Positions 34,758 to 43,520 are shown, numbered from the stretch's first letter. The stretch: 64,000 nucleotides of DNA from DATLNF01 sp963765815 (GCA_963765815.1 CAVXXT010000008.1:62001-126000); one strand, 5' to 3'. The notes: generated from the letters alone by a model not told the origin. Translations and numbers: made by a program.

Positions 34758-35378
34758 ATGGACGTGGGGCTGGCCTGGCGCGGGGCGGTATTCGGCGTGG
34801 CGATCGCCGCGCCGGTCGGTCCGATCGCAGTTCTGCTCATCCGCCGAACGCTCACCCGCGGCCGCGCCGTCGGCTTCGCCAGCGGACTCGGCGCGGCGAC
34901 CGCCGACCTGACCTACGGGCTGCTCGTCGCGCTCGGCCTCACCGCGGTCACCGAGCGGCTGATGTCCGCCGAGCGGGGCCTGCAGGCCGTCGGCGGGATC
35001 GTGCTCCTCGCGCTCGGCATAAGGACGCTTCGCGCGGCGCCCGCGGCCGTCGACGCCGCCGACACCTCGCGCCGCAGCCTCGCTGCGGCCTACGCGTCGA
35101 CGTACGCACTGACGCTCACCAACCCCGCGACGATCGTGCTCTTCCTGGCCGTGTTCGCCAGCGTCGGCGTGGTGACGACGGCCGGCTCCGGTGGGGACGC
35201 GCTCACGATCGCGGCCGGCGTCGCGCTGGGCTCCGCGGCCTGGCAGCTCTCGCTCTGCGCGGCGGTGTCGCTGCTGCGCGGCCGGCTGACCGACGCGCGG
35301 ATGCGCTGGGTCAACGTCGCCTCCGGCCTCGTCATCGCCGGCTTCGGCGCCGCGGCGCTCGCGTCCGCCGCGGCCTGA
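34758..35378 (+). CDS. LysE/RhtB family exporter
   Basis: A 206-residue membrane protein of the LysE superfamily. The N-terminal helix has AAPVGPIAVLLIRRTL, the conserved GPxxxxxxRxxLxxG pattern, and NPATIVLFLAVFASVG is the conserved helix-4 block. Five to six helices fit the family. It likely exports an amino acid or related metabolite; sequence cannot name the cargo. It sits 42 nt after the CmpB-like gene and is convergent with the amidohydrolase. Confidence 0.85.
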   Translation: MDVGLAWRGAVFGVAIAAPVGPIAVLLIRRTLTRGRAVGFASGLGAATADLTYGLLVALGLTAVTERLMSAERGLQAVGGIVLLALGIRTLRAAPAAVDAADTSRRSLAAAYASTYALTLTNPATIVLFLAVFASVGVVTTAGSGGDALTIAAGVALGSAAWQLSLCAAVSLLRGRLTDARMRWVNVASGLVIAGFGAAALASAAA

Positions 35379-35382
35379 CCGG

Positions 35383-36294
35383 TCAGCCGGCCGGTAGGGC
35401 GAGCAGCCGCGCGGCGTTGTCGTGGCAGACGGCGCGCAGCCAGTCCTCGCCGAGGTCGAGCCGCTCGAGCGCGCGCAGCTGCTCGACGTACGGGTAGGGG
35501 ATGTTGGGGAAGTCGCTGCCGAAGACGACCTTCTCGCGCAGGTCGGCGAGGCGCGGCAGCAGGTCCTTCGGGTACGGCGCGAACCGCTCGGTGAACTCCG
35601 TGAACGCCATCGTCGTGTCCAGGTGCACATGCCGGTACGACTCGGCCATCGCGACGAAGTCGGCGTACTCCGGAGTGCCCATGTGCGCGATCAGCGCGAC
35701 CAGGTCCGGGTGGCGACGGAGCACCTCGCCGATCGGACCGGGTCCGGTGTGACCTCCCGGCAGCGGGCCGCTGCCGGTGTGCAGCACGATCGGCACGCCG
35801 GCGTCGGCGAGGGTGCCCCACACCTGGTCGAGCAGCGGGTCACGCGGGTCGTAGCCGCCGACCTGCACGTGGGCCTTGAACAGCCGCGCACCCGACGCGA
35901 GTGCGTGGTCGACGTACGCCGCCGCGTCGGGCTCGGGGAAGAACGTCGCCGTGTGCACGCAGTCGGGGGTGCTCGCGGCGAACTCCGCCGCCCAGCCGTT
36001 GAGCCACGCGGCCATCCCGGGCTTGTGCGGGTAGACCAGGCTCGGGAAGGCGCGGACGCCGAAGCCGCGCAGCATCGCGAGCCTGGTCTCCGCGTCGACC
36101 CGGTAGCGGATCGGCCAGCCGGCCAGGTCGCCCTCGCGCACGGCGTCGAAGTAGGCCCAGACCTTGGCCATGACGTTGTCGGGCATGAAGTGCACGTGGA
36201 TGTCGATCAGCCCAGGCAGCCCGAGCGCGGTCCAGAAGGCGCGCACGTCGGCCGTCTCCGCCGCGGCGGTCGCAGGGTCGGGGAGTCGCTGCAC
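35383..36294 (-). CDS. Amidohydrolase family protein (ACMSD-like, metal-dependent)
   Basis: A 303-residue TIM-barrel hydrolase. The metal-binding HxH is IDIHVHFMP near the N-terminus. VPIVLHTGSGPLPGGH carries a further ligand histidine, and VVFGSDFPNIPYPY supplies the conserved Asp. This is the Amidohydro_2 (PF04909) type, which includes ACMSD-like decarboxylases and hydrolases. I use GTG 36294; GTG 36318 lies inside the inverted repeat and would put the operator inside the gene. It is divergent from an acyl-CoA dehydrogenase. Confidence 0.82.
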   Translation of the reverse strand: MQRLPDPATAAAETADVRAFWTALGLPGLIDIHVHFMPDNVMAKVWAYFDAVREGDLAGWPIRYRVDAETRLAMLRGFGVRAFPSLVYPHKPGMAAWLNGWAAEFAASTPDCVHTATFFPEPDAAAYVDHALASGARLFKAHVQVGGYDPRDPLLDQVWGTLADAGVPIVLHTGSGPLPGGHTGPGPIGEVLRRHPDLVALIAHMGTPEYADFVAMAESYRHVHLDTTMAFTEFTERFAPYPKDLLPRLADLREKVVFGSDFPNIPYPYVEQLRALERLDLGEDWLRAVCHDNAARLLALPAG

Positions 36295-36316
36295 GCGGGG
36301 ATTGTGCCGTACAGTC

Positions 36317-36333
36317 ACCGAACCGCATTCGGT
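36317..36333. promoter_or_regulatory. Putative operator (perfect 6-bp inverted repeat)
   Basis: ACCGAACCGCATTCGGT: arms ACCGAA and TTCGGT with a five-base spacer, between the divergent amidohydrolase and acyl-CoA dehydrogenase genes. A TACAGT (36310-36315) just left of it could be the -10 of the plus-strand gene. The layout suits a TetR-type repressor controlling both genes. Confidence 0.6.
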
Positions 36334-36364
36334 TTGACTGCGTCCCACGAGCAGGGAGTCCGGC

Positions 36365-37537
36365 GTGTCCGTGATCAGCATCCCCGAGGAGTTCACGGCG
36401 CTCACCGCGTCGATCCGCGACTTCATCGCCCGCGAGGTGATGCCGCTCGAGGACACCTACGCGCAGGAGCTGCAGAACACCGGGCACATCGCCGACGAGG
36501 TCGAGCTGCGGCGGCAGCTGCGCAAGAAGTCCGTCGCCAACGGCTTCTACACGCTGTTCATGCCGGAAGAGGTCGGCGGCGGCGGCGTGGGCTACCTCGG
36601 CATGGCGCTCGCCTACGAGGCCGTGGCGCAGAGCGGGTCCTACCTCGCGAGCGGCGGCGGCGTGCTGCCCAACGTCGAGGGCCCGACACCGGTGCTCCTC
36701 GACTGCAACGACGAGCAGCGCGAGCGCTACCTGCTGCCGACGATGCGGGCCGAGCGCGAGACCGCGTTCGCGCTGACCGAGCCGGAGGCCGGGTCGGACG
36801 CGACGAAGATCCGCACCCGCGCCGAGCGCAAGGGCGACCGCTTCATCATCAACGGGCGCAAGCACTTCATCACCCACGGCGCCTACGCCGACTACGTCCT
36901 GCTCTTCGCGGTCACCGACGCCGAGAAGGGCGCGCAGGGCGGCATCACCTGCTTCCTCGTCGACACCGACACCCCCGGCTTCGCCGTGAGCCGCAAGCAG
37001 CTGACGATGTACGACGACCACCAGGCCGAGCTGGTCTTCGACAACCTGGAGGTCGGCGAGGAGCAGATCCTCGGTCGCGAGGGCTACGGCTTCTACTCGG
37101 CGATGCGCTGGATCAACGGCGGCCGCATCCAGATCGCGGCCAACGGCGTCGGCATCGCCCAGCACCTCCTCGACAAGATGCTCGACTACGCCAAGACGCG
37201 CGAGGCGTTCGGCAAGCCGATCGGCAAGAACCAGTACGTCCAGGGACACATCGTCGACTCGCTCTGCGAGCTCGAGGGTGCGCGCTACATCGCCTATGCC
37301 GCAGCCGATGCCATCGACAACGGAGCCGACGGCCGGCTCGAGGCGGCGAAGGCGAAGTACGTGTCGAGCGAGATGGTCGGCCGGGTCGCCGATCGGGCGA
37401 TCCAGGTCTACGGCGGCAACGGCTACATGACCGAGATGGGGATCGAGCGCTACGCCCGCGCCGTCCGCGCGATGCGCCTCTACGAGGGCACCAGCGAGAT
37501 CCTCAAGACCAACATCGCCAAGGGCCTGGGGCTCTAG
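36365..37537 (+). CDS. Acyl-CoA dehydrogenase
   Basis: A 390-residue flavoenzyme that introduces the alpha-beta double bond in acyl-CoA. The N-terminal helical domain is followed by FALTEPEAGSDATKI, the standard FAD/substrate motif. The C-terminal signature is YGGNGYMTEMGIERYARAVR, then YEGTSEI, with the Glu of the YEGTSE motif as candidate catalytic base. GTG start at 36365 with AGGGAG upstream. It is divergent from the amidohydrolase and shares the operator-like repeat. Confidence 0.92.
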   Translation: MSVISIPEEFTALTASIRDFIAREVMPLEDTYAQELQNTGHIADEVELRRQLRKKSVANGFYTLFMPEEVGGGGVGYLGMALAYEAVAQSGSYLASGGGVLPNVEGPTPVLLDCNDEQRERYLLPTMRAERETAFALTEPEAGSDATKIRTRAERKGDRFIINGRKHFITHGAYADYVLLFAVTDAEKGAQGGITCFLVDTDTPGFAVSRKQLTMYDDHQAELVFDNLEVGEEQILGREGYGFYSAMRWINGGRIQIAANGVGIAQHLLDKMLDYAKTREAFGKPIGKNQYVQGHIVDSLCELEGARYIAYAAADAIDNGADGRLEAAKAKYVSSEMVGRVADRAIQVYGGNGYMTEMGIERYARAVRAMRLYEGTSEILKTNIAKGLGL

Positions 37538-37539
37538 CG

Positions 37540-37956
37540 TCAGGCCGGGGCGCCGCGCTGCTGCGGGACGCCGGCCACGACGAGGGTCACCGGGCGTGCG
37601 CAGGTGAGGGTCGCGCGCCGGGCGGTCCGGCGCACCTCGACCGTGCGGCACAGCGTGCGGGCCAGCGCGATCTCGGCGGGGTGGACGTCGGAGTGCTGCT
37701 CAGAGCCGCGGACCTCGAGGCGCACCTCGCCGTCCCGCAGGTTGGCGTGCACGTCGATCTCCTCGCCGCGGCCGTGCACGACGACCGACGAGCAGAGCTC
37801 GTTGACGACGACCACCAGGTCGTCGATGTCGTCGGCGGAGACGCGCTGCTCGGTGAGCCACTGCTCGAACAGCCGGCGGAGCAGCCAGAGCGCGTCGGGC
37901 GTGATCGCGCAGCGGTAGGACAGCAGGGTCTCGTCGCGGAGGTCGGGTTCGGACAT
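37540..37956 (-). CDS. RsbW/SpoIIAB-like anti-sigma ATPase domain protein
   Basis: A 138-residue single-domain GHKL (HATPase_c_2) protein. The N box is VVNELCSSVVVHG, and the following beta strands DVHANLRDGEVRLEV match regulators that bind ATP and antagonise a sigma factor or another partner. The G boxes are poorly kept, so ATP binding is uncertain. No sigma or anti-anti-sigma gene is next to it. It is convergent with the acyl-CoA dehydrogenase gene. Confidence 0.75.
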   Translation of the reverse strand: MSEPDLRDETLLSYRCAITPDALWLLRRLFEQWLTEQRVSADDIDDLVVVVNELCSSVVVHGRGEEIDVHANLRDGEVRLEVRGSEQHSDVHPAEIALARTLCRTVEVRRTARRATLTCARPVTLVVAGVPQQRGAPA

Positions 37957-38058
37957 GCCTCTGTGTACTCCCCGTCACGGGGTCGGCCGATCGGCTCCGT
38001 GATGATTCATCCCACCGGCGGACGACGAACCCGGACAAGCCTGGCGGACTGCGCTCGC

Positions 38059-38105
38059 TAGGCTTCCCCGGCGTACCCCGCCCGTCACTCCCTGCAGCCG
38101 AGGAG
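38059..38105 (+). promoter_or_regulatory. Promoter -10 (TAGGCT) and ribosome site of the SEC-C gene
   Basis: TAGGCT at 38059-38064 would start a transcript near 38071. GAGGAG at 38100-38105 is a strong ribosome site six bases before the ATC codon at 38112. There is no ATG, GTG or TTG in the reading frame from the upstream stop to 38204. Confidence 0.55.
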
Positions 38106-38111
38106 CCCGTC

Positions 38112-39014
38112 ATCGACGTCCCCGTCGTCGCCCCGCGCCAGCCCTGCCCGTGCGGCTCGGGCCGTCGCTACAAGGCGTGTCACGGCTCGAGCCGCGCCGA
38201 CCGGATGATCGCGGTCCGGCCGTTCGAGGGCCGGGTGGACGAGACCGAGTGGGTCGCGCTGCGCGAGGTCGTCCCGGCGGCCACCGCGCCGCTCGCGCTC
38301 CGCGACCCGGCTTACGCCGGCCGCAGCGTGACGCTCTCCACGGTGCTGCCGATGGCGTGGCCGGCGATGGTCCGCGGCGACGGCTCGGCGTACGTCGGCC
38401 TGCAGACGCCCGGCCGCTCTGGCGACGTGTCGCGCGACATCGGCCAGGCGATCGTCGCGGCGCTCGCCGCCGAGCCCGGCGCGGCGATCCCGCAGCTGCC
38501 GCGCGCCGACGACGCGCCGCGGGTGCAGGACCTGCTCACCGACGCGCCGCTCGACGTCACCGTGCACGACGGGTTCGACTACTGGGTCGAGGGTGTGCCT
38601 GACCCTGACGGCGAGGTCGCGGCGTCGATGGAGCGAGCCAACTCCGCGGTCGTGCCGACCGAGCGGCTGTCGTCGGTCTCCTCGGCGTACTGGTGCCGCA
38701 TGCGCGAGCGGAGCCACCTCCGCTGGGCGCTGCCCGACGACGAGGACCCGCTGCTCGACGCGATGGCTCGACTGGCCGGCGCCAAGGCGCTCGGCCTGGG
38801 GGAGGGCACGAAGTACGTCGGCTCGTTCCGCGCGCACGGGCTGCTGGTGCCGGTGTGGGACCTGCCCGTCGACGCCCCGGCGACGGACTGGGAGCAGCCG
38901 GCCGCCGCGCTGCGCACCCGGCTCGACGAGGCGCTCGCCGAGCCGCGGGCGCTCACCGACGAGGAGCGACGGGCGCGGTCCGGGCTGCTCAGCCGCCAGC
39001 TCACCCTCCGCTGA
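38112..39014 (+). CDS. SEC-C motif protein, apparent non-canonical AUC start
   Basis: A 300-residue soluble protein. Residues about 10-24 are the SEC-C zinc motif PCPCGSGRRYKACHG, best known from the C-terminus of SecA and stand-alone proteins. The remaining 270 residues form an unrecognised domain. The zinc motif lies upstream of the first ATG in frame (38205), so translation must begin earlier. The only codon correctly spaced from GAGGAG is ATC at 38112. An ATG-only annotation would lose the motif. The codon choice is an inference; a sequencing error at the start codon is the alternative. Confidence 0.75.
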   Translation: MDVPVVAPRQPCPCGSGRRYKACHGSSRADRMIAVRPFEGRVDETEWVALREVVPAATAPLALRDPAYAGRSVTLSTVLPMAWPAMVRGDGSAYVGLQTPGRSGDVSRDIGQAIVAALAAEPGAAIPQLPRADDAPRVQDLLTDAPLDVTVHDGFDYWVEGVPDPDGEVAASMERANSAVVPTERLSSVSSAYWCRMRERSHLRWALPDDEDPLLDAMARLAGAKALGLGEGTKYVGSFRAHGLLVPVWDLPVDAPATDWEQPAAALRTRLDEALAEPRALTDEERRARSGLLSRQLTLR

Positions 39015-39083
39015 ACGCGGCGAGTGTGAAGGGGTGAGGCATTTGTCCCCCACCAGCCACTTGCGGTGTCCGAATCGTCCGTG

Positions 39084-39112
39084 TTGCTTGCCCACGCAAG
39101 CGCAGATAGCGT
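39084..39112 (+). promoter_or_regulatory. Promoter of the FAD reductase gene
   Basis: TTGCTT (39084-39089), a 17-bp spacer and TAGCGT (39107-39112). Transcription would start near 39119, ahead of the GTG at 39147. Confidence 0.5.
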
Positions 39113-39146
39113 CGACGCTGCTCGGGCGTCATCGCATCCCCCGTCG

Positions 39147-40314
39147 GTGACGCCCGAGCTTCCAGCATGGGACGTCGTGGTCGTCGGCGCGGGACCGGCC
39201 GGCGCCGCCGCCGCCCGTGAGGCCGCCACCTTCGGCGCCCGGGTGCTCCTCCTCGACCGAGCCGCACCGCCCCGCTACAAGTGCTGCGGCGGAGGGCTGA
39301 TCGGCCTCTCCCGCGCCCACGTCGGCATCGACGTCGAGCCGCTCGTCCGCGACTCGGCGTACCGGATGACCTTCACGAAGGACGGCCGCCAGCGCTACAC
39401 CCGGCGCGCGCCGCGCGGCCGCGCGGTCTTCTCGATGGTCATGCGCGCCGACCTCGACAGCGCACTCGTCGACGCGGCGGTCGCGGCCGGCGCGCAGCTG
39501 CGCACCGGCGCCACGGTGACCGGGCTCCGGGAGACGGCTGACGCCGTCGTGCTGTCGTTCGCCGGCGGCGAGCCGGACGTCGTCGCGGGCGTCGTGATCG
39601 GTGCCGACGGCACCGGCGGGCGGACCGGCGGGTACGTCGGCGTCGACCTCGAGCAGGTCGACGTCGGGCTGGAAGGCGAGTTCCCGACGCCGCGCGACCT
39701 GGCGGCGTACTGGTCCGGTCGGGTGCTCATCGACTGGGGGCCGGTGCCGGGGTCGTACGGCTGGGTGTTCCCGAAGGGTGACCTGCTCACCGTCGGCGTC
39801 ATCGGCGCGCGCGACGACGGCGCGCGGATGCGCGACTACTACCGTGACTTCGTCGCGCGCCTCGGGCTCGGCGACGTGCCGGCGTCGACGTTCAGCGGTC
39901 ACCTCACCCGGGTGCGCCGGCCGGACTCGCCGCTGCGTCGCGGGCCGCGTCCTCGTCGCCGGCGACGCGGCCGGGCTGCTCGAGCCGTGGACGCGCGAAG
40001 GCATCTCGTTCGCGCTGCGGTCCGGCCGCCTCGCCGGGCGGGCGGCGGCGGCGGCGAGGACCGGCGGTGTGGCCGCGCTGGCGGCGTACGAGGAGGCGGT
40101 GGAGCGCGAGCTCACTCCGGAGATGGCTGCTGGCCGCGTCTTCCTGCGCGCGTTCGGCCGCACCCGGCAGGTGTTCCACGGCTTCCTCGCGGTGGTGCCC
40201 GGCGGCTGGCGGCTCTTCGCGCGACTGGTCGCCGGCGAGACGACGCTGGCCCGCCAGCTGCAGAAGCGCCCCGTCCGCCTCGCCCTGCGCATCCTCGCCG
40301 GGACGAAGGTCTAA
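39147..40314 (+). pseudogene. Geranylgeranyl reductase-family FAD oxidoreductase, frameshifted
   Basis: A FAD-dependent reductase split by a single-base frameshift. The first part (from GTG 39147) has VVVVGAGPAGAAAAREAA, YKCCGGGLIG and FSMVMRADLD, typical of the geranylgeranyl-reductase family (isoprenoid chain saturation). After about 39941 the same frame becomes Arg-rich nonsense. In the +1 frame the family reading resumes as RVLVAGDAAGLLEPWTREGIS and continues to the stop at 40314. One extra G in the GGG at 39942-39944 explains it. It could be a true mutation or a sequence error. The convergent arcA gene overlaps by 4 nt. Confidence 0.8.
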
Positions 40315-41510
40315 GCGGGGTCGCGGAGGACGGGGCAGCTCATGCAGCGCGGGCCACCGCGGCCGCTGCCGAGCTCACTGCCCGCGATGCGCACGACCTC
40401 GATGCCCGACTCCTCGAGCCGCGCGTTGGTCTCGGTGTTGCGCTCGTAGGCGACGCAGAGCCGAGGCGCGATCGCGAGGGTGTTGTTGCCGTCGTCCCAC
40501 TGCTCGCGCTCCGCGGTGACCGGGTCGAGTCCGGTGTCGATGACGCGCAGCGTGTCGATGCGCATCGCCTTCGCCGCCGCGACGAGGAACGGCTCGCGCG
40601 GTCCGACGACGAGACCGCCGTCGCCGTCGCTGGTGACCGGTACGGCGACGAGGGAGTCGGCGACCGCGGGGTACATGACGACCGCGTCGACGTCGACCAT
40701 CGTGCAGACGGTGTCGAGGTGCATGGTGGCCCGCTCCTGCGCGATCGGCACCGCGAGCACGGTGCTCACCGCTCCGCTCGCGAACGCGCGCAGTGCGAGA
40801 GCCTCCACGCCGGCCGGCGTGGTGCGCTGGCCGACGCCGACCGCGACGACGCCGGGCGCAAGGGCGAGGACGTCACCGCCCTCGAGCCATGCCTCGTTGC
40901 GACTGCCGCCGTACAGCAGGGGCGTGCCCGCGAAGCGCGGGTGGTGCCGGTAGATCGCGCCGGTCAGCGACGTCTCGCGCTGCCGCGCCCGCATCGACGG
41001 CCGGGTGACTGCGACCTGCTCGCCGATCCACACCGACGAGTCGCGGGTGAACAGCAGGTTGGGCAGCGGCGGGATGACGAAGTCGTGCCGGCCGAGCAGG
41101 CCGAAGACGACTCCCTCACCACGGGGCAGCTCCTCGTGCGCCAGCCCGGAGATCAGCACGTCGGCGAGATCCTCCGACGACAGCCCGAGCAGGTGCTTGG
41201 CCAGCTGCGCGGCGAGGGCGGGGCCGATCTCCCAGGGCGGCAGCGCGCCGAGCACGACCTCGTGGCGCGCAGCCGGGTCGTCGAGCGTCTCCACCAGCAG
41301 GTCGCGGAGGTAGAGCACCTCGACCCCCCGTGTGCGCAGCGCGTCGGCGAACCCGTCGTGCTCCTCCTGCGCGCGGCCGACCCAGGGGATGCCGTCGAAG
41401 AGCAGGTCGGCGTTGTTGCGGGGGGTGAGCCGCTTGAGCTCGTTGCCCGGTCGGTGCAGCAGGACGGTGCGCAGTCGACCGACCTCGGTCGACACCCCCA
41501 CGGCGCTCAT
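40311..41510 (-). CDS. arcA: Arginine deiminase
   Basis: A 399-residue guanidino-group enzyme converting arginine to citrulline and ammonia. Catalytic Cys389 is in RGGPRCMSC near the C-terminus. The conserved His is in MHLDTVCTMVD, and the substrate-binding N-terminus contains GRLRTVLLHRPGNELKRLTP and FTRDSSVWIG. The family length is right. There is no arcB/arcC beside it, so it does not form a complete ADI pathway here. The next gene on the same strand is a haem-oxygenase-like diiron protein. Confidence 0.92.
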   Translation of the reverse strand: MSAVGVSTEVGRLRTVLLHRPGNELKRLTPRNNADLLFDGIPWVGRAQEEHDGFADALRTRGVEVLYLRDLLVETLDDPAARHEVVLGALPPWEIGPALAAQLAKHLLGLSSEDLADVLISGLAHEELPRGEGVVFGLLGRHDFVIPPLPNLLFTRDSSVWIGEQVAVTRPSMRARQRETSLTGAIYRHHPRFAGTPLLYGGSRNEAWLEGGDVLALAPGVVAVGVGQRTTPAGVEALALRAFASGAVSTVLAVPIAQERATMHLDTVCTMVDVDAVVMYPAVADSLVAVPVTSDGDGGLVVGPREPFLVAAAKAMRIDTLRVIDTGLDPVTAEREQWDDGNNTLAIAPRLCVAYERNTETNARLEESGIEVVRIAGSELGSGRGGPRCMSCPVLRDPA

Positions 41511-41526
41511 GTCCGCAGGGTATCGG

Positions 41527-42504
41527 TCAGGCCGCTACGCCTTCCGTGCTCGCGACGAGACCGGCCGTTGCGGCGCGAGTCGCGGTGCCCAGGTCCTCGC
41601 CGAGGCGGGCGAAGAACGCCGCGTTGACCCGCGACCGCCACAGCGCACCGCGCAGCACGCGCGACGCCAGCTCCGGCTGCGCCTCGGCGTACGGGACGAT
41701 CGCGTTGTCCATCCAGTCCTTGCCGTGCCGCGGGTCGACCTCGGCGTGCTCGGCGTAGAACGGGATCGCCGCCAGCGGCGAGTCGGTGCGCTCCAGGCCG
41801 GCGAGCACCTTGCGGCAGCGCGGGCCGGCCTGCAGCTCGATCAGGCCCAGCGCGCCGAGCATCTCCGGCTGCAGCCAGTGGTTGGTCGCGAGCAGGCCGC
41901 CGAGTGCGGAGCGCTCGAGAGACTCGTCCGGCTGCTCGGCGAGCGGGATGCGCGGCATGCCGACGGCGCGCACCAGGTTGTCGTGCAGTGCGGTGTGCAC
42001 GGCGTCGAGCGCGCCGTTGCCCATCTCGTCCCAGTAGTTCTGCGCCAGCTCCAGCTTGGGTCGCCCGGACAGCCCGATCTGGCAGGCCGCGACCAGGTCG
42101 TCGAAGCCGCCGTCGGGCCCGCCCTCGAGGGCGAGGAAGTGCACCAGCTCGTCGTACGACGCCTCGCGGGCGACCCACTCGTAGACGCCGGGCAGCCGGT
42201 CCTTCGCCGCCAGCGCCCGCATCGCGGCGACGACGTCGTCGCCCAGCGCGCTCAGCTCGGTCGCGTCGGCGGCGTACAGCTCCTCGAGCCACTCGCTCTC
42301 GAGCCGCCACTTCAGGTCGGCCAGCACCGGGTGCGCCGCGAGCCGCGCCTGGTCCGGCTGGCGGGCGACATCGCCGAGCAGCAGGTCGTAGAGGTGCAGC
42401 AGGGTGAGGAACCGGTCACGCCGTCCGGCGGGCGCATCGCCGCGCAACGCGTCGACGTTGCCGGTCTGCAGCGCGAGGCCGAGGCGCTGAGAGAGGAGGT
42501 CCAT
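41527..42504 (-). CDS. Iron-containing redox enzyme family protein (haem-oxygenase-like diiron)
   Basis: A 325-residue helical protein of the haem-oxygenase-like diiron oxidase superfamily. Candidate iron ligands sit in EASYDELVHFLALEG (Glu, Asp and His spaced 4), YWDEMGNG, and EHAEVDPRHGKDW (His, Asp, His). That is the E-x3-D-x2-H plus E plus H-x3-D-x2-H arrangement. Family members include fatty-acid decarboxylases (UndA) and N-oxygenases (SznF). ATG 42504 is preferred over TTG 42510. It lies 16 nt upstream of arginine deiminase, so the two may be in one operon. The substrate is unknown. Confidence 0.82.
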   Translation of the reverse strand: MDLLSQRLGLALQTGNVDALRGDAPAGRRDRFLTLLHLYDLLLGDVARQPDQARLAAHPVLADLKWRLESEWLEELYAADATELSALGDDVVAAMRALAAKDRLPGVYEWVAREASYDELVHFLALEGGPDGGFDDLVAACQIGLSGRPKLELAQNYWDEMGNGALDAVHTALHDNLVRAVGMPRIPLAEQPDESLERSALGGLLATNHWLQPEMLGALGLIELQAGPRCRKVLAGLERTDSPLAAIPFYAEHAEVDPRHGKDWMDNAIVPYAEAQPELASRVLRGALWRSRVNAAFFARLGEDLGTATRAATAGLVASTEGVAA

Positions 42505-42591
42505 GCTCAACCTGCTTCCCTCAAACTCGCCCGGTCAACCGGCTGACTAGACCCCCCGCGGTGCCCTGCGGGGTCGAGTCAGCCGGTCAAG

Positions 42592-42597
42592 TAACCT
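42592..42597 (+). promoter_or_regulatory. -10 element (TAACCT) of a leaderless gene
   Basis: TAACCT, eight bases, then the ATG at 42606, with no ribosome site. Confidence 0.5.
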
Positions 42598-42605
42598 GCC
42601 GCCTC

Positions 42606-43505
42606 ATGGGACTCATGGACGGCAAGGTCGCGATCGTCACCGGCGCTGGACGTGGCATCGGCCGCGGCGAGGCGATGCTGCTCGCCGCTGAGGGCGCCAG
42701 CGTGGTGGTCAACGAGCTCGATCCTGACGTCGGCCAGTCGGTCGTCGACGAGATCCGCGCGGCCGGCGGCACCGCGGTGCTCGACACCGGCGACTGCTCG
42801 GAGATGGCGACGGCCGAGCGGCTGGTGCACCACGCGATCGAGGAGTTCGGCACGCTCGACGCGCTGGTCAACAACGCCGGCATCCTGCGCGACCGCACCG
42901 TCGTGAAGATGACGCCGGAGGAGTGGGACGCCGTCATCACGGTGCACCTGCGCGGCCACTACGCGCCGACGCACGTCGCCTGCGCGTGGTGGAAGGAGCA
43001 GGGCAAGCCGGGTCGCATCGTCTGCACAGCCAGCACCAGCGGGCTGCTCGGCAACTTCGGCCAGACCAACTACGGCGCGGCGAAGGCGGGCATCGCCGCG
43101 TTCTCGACGATCGTCGCGCAGGAGATGGCGCGGTACGGCGTCACCTGCAACGCCATCGCGCCGGCCGCGCGGACCCGGATGACGGAGTCGGCGTACGGCG
43201 AGATCCCCGGCGGTGAGTCGACCGGCTTCGACTTCTGGCACCCGGACAACGTCGCGCCGATGGTCGTCTTCCTCTGCTCCGACGCGGCCGCGCACATCAG
43301 CGGCAAGGTCTTCGGCGTACAGGGCGACGCGGTCGAGCTCTACCGGCCGTTCACGTCCGTCGCGGTGGTCGACAACGGCGGCGCGACGTGGCAGCCGTCG
43401 GTGCTGGCCGGTCGCGTCGACGAGCTGTTCAGCGAGAGCGGCATCGTCCCGGGCGCCGAGAACATGATGGCCAAGCTCCGCTACACCATGACCGAGCGCT
43501 CCTAG
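42606..43505 (+). CDS. SDR family oxidoreductase
   Basis: A 299-residue classical short-chain dehydrogenase. GAGRGIG (13-19) is the NAD(P) glycine motif, NNAG (89-92) the adenine-binding loop, and Ser143, Tyr156 and Lys160 (NYGAAK) the catalytic residues. The sequence resembles the dehydrogenase unit of peroxisomal-type hydratase-dehydrogenases (3-hydroxyacyl-CoA or steroid substrates). The C-terminal 60 residues extend past the usual SDR end. It appears leaderless. Confidence 0.88.
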   Translation: MGLMDGKVAIVTGAGRGIGRGEAMLLAAEGASVVVNELDPDVGQSVVDEIRAAGGTAVLDTGDCSEMATAERLVHHAIEEFGTLDALVNNAGILRDRTVVKMTPEEWDAVITVHLRGHYAPTHVACAWWKEQGKPGRIVCTASTSGLLGNFGQTNYGAAKAGIAAFSTIVAQEMARYGVTCNAIAPAARTRMTESAYGEIPGGESTGFDFWHPDNVAPMVVFLCSDAAAHISGKVFGVQGDAVELYRPFTSVAVVDNGGATWQPSVLAGRVDELFSESGIVPGAENMMAKLRYTMTERS

Positions 43506-43520
43506 CCCCCTTCTAACCGA

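Noticed and set aside
35383..36318. GTG 36318 as the amidohydrolase start
   Set aside because: It lies inside the palindrome at 36317-36333 and adds residues without family similarity; GTG 36294 is preferred, although neither has a clear ribosome site.
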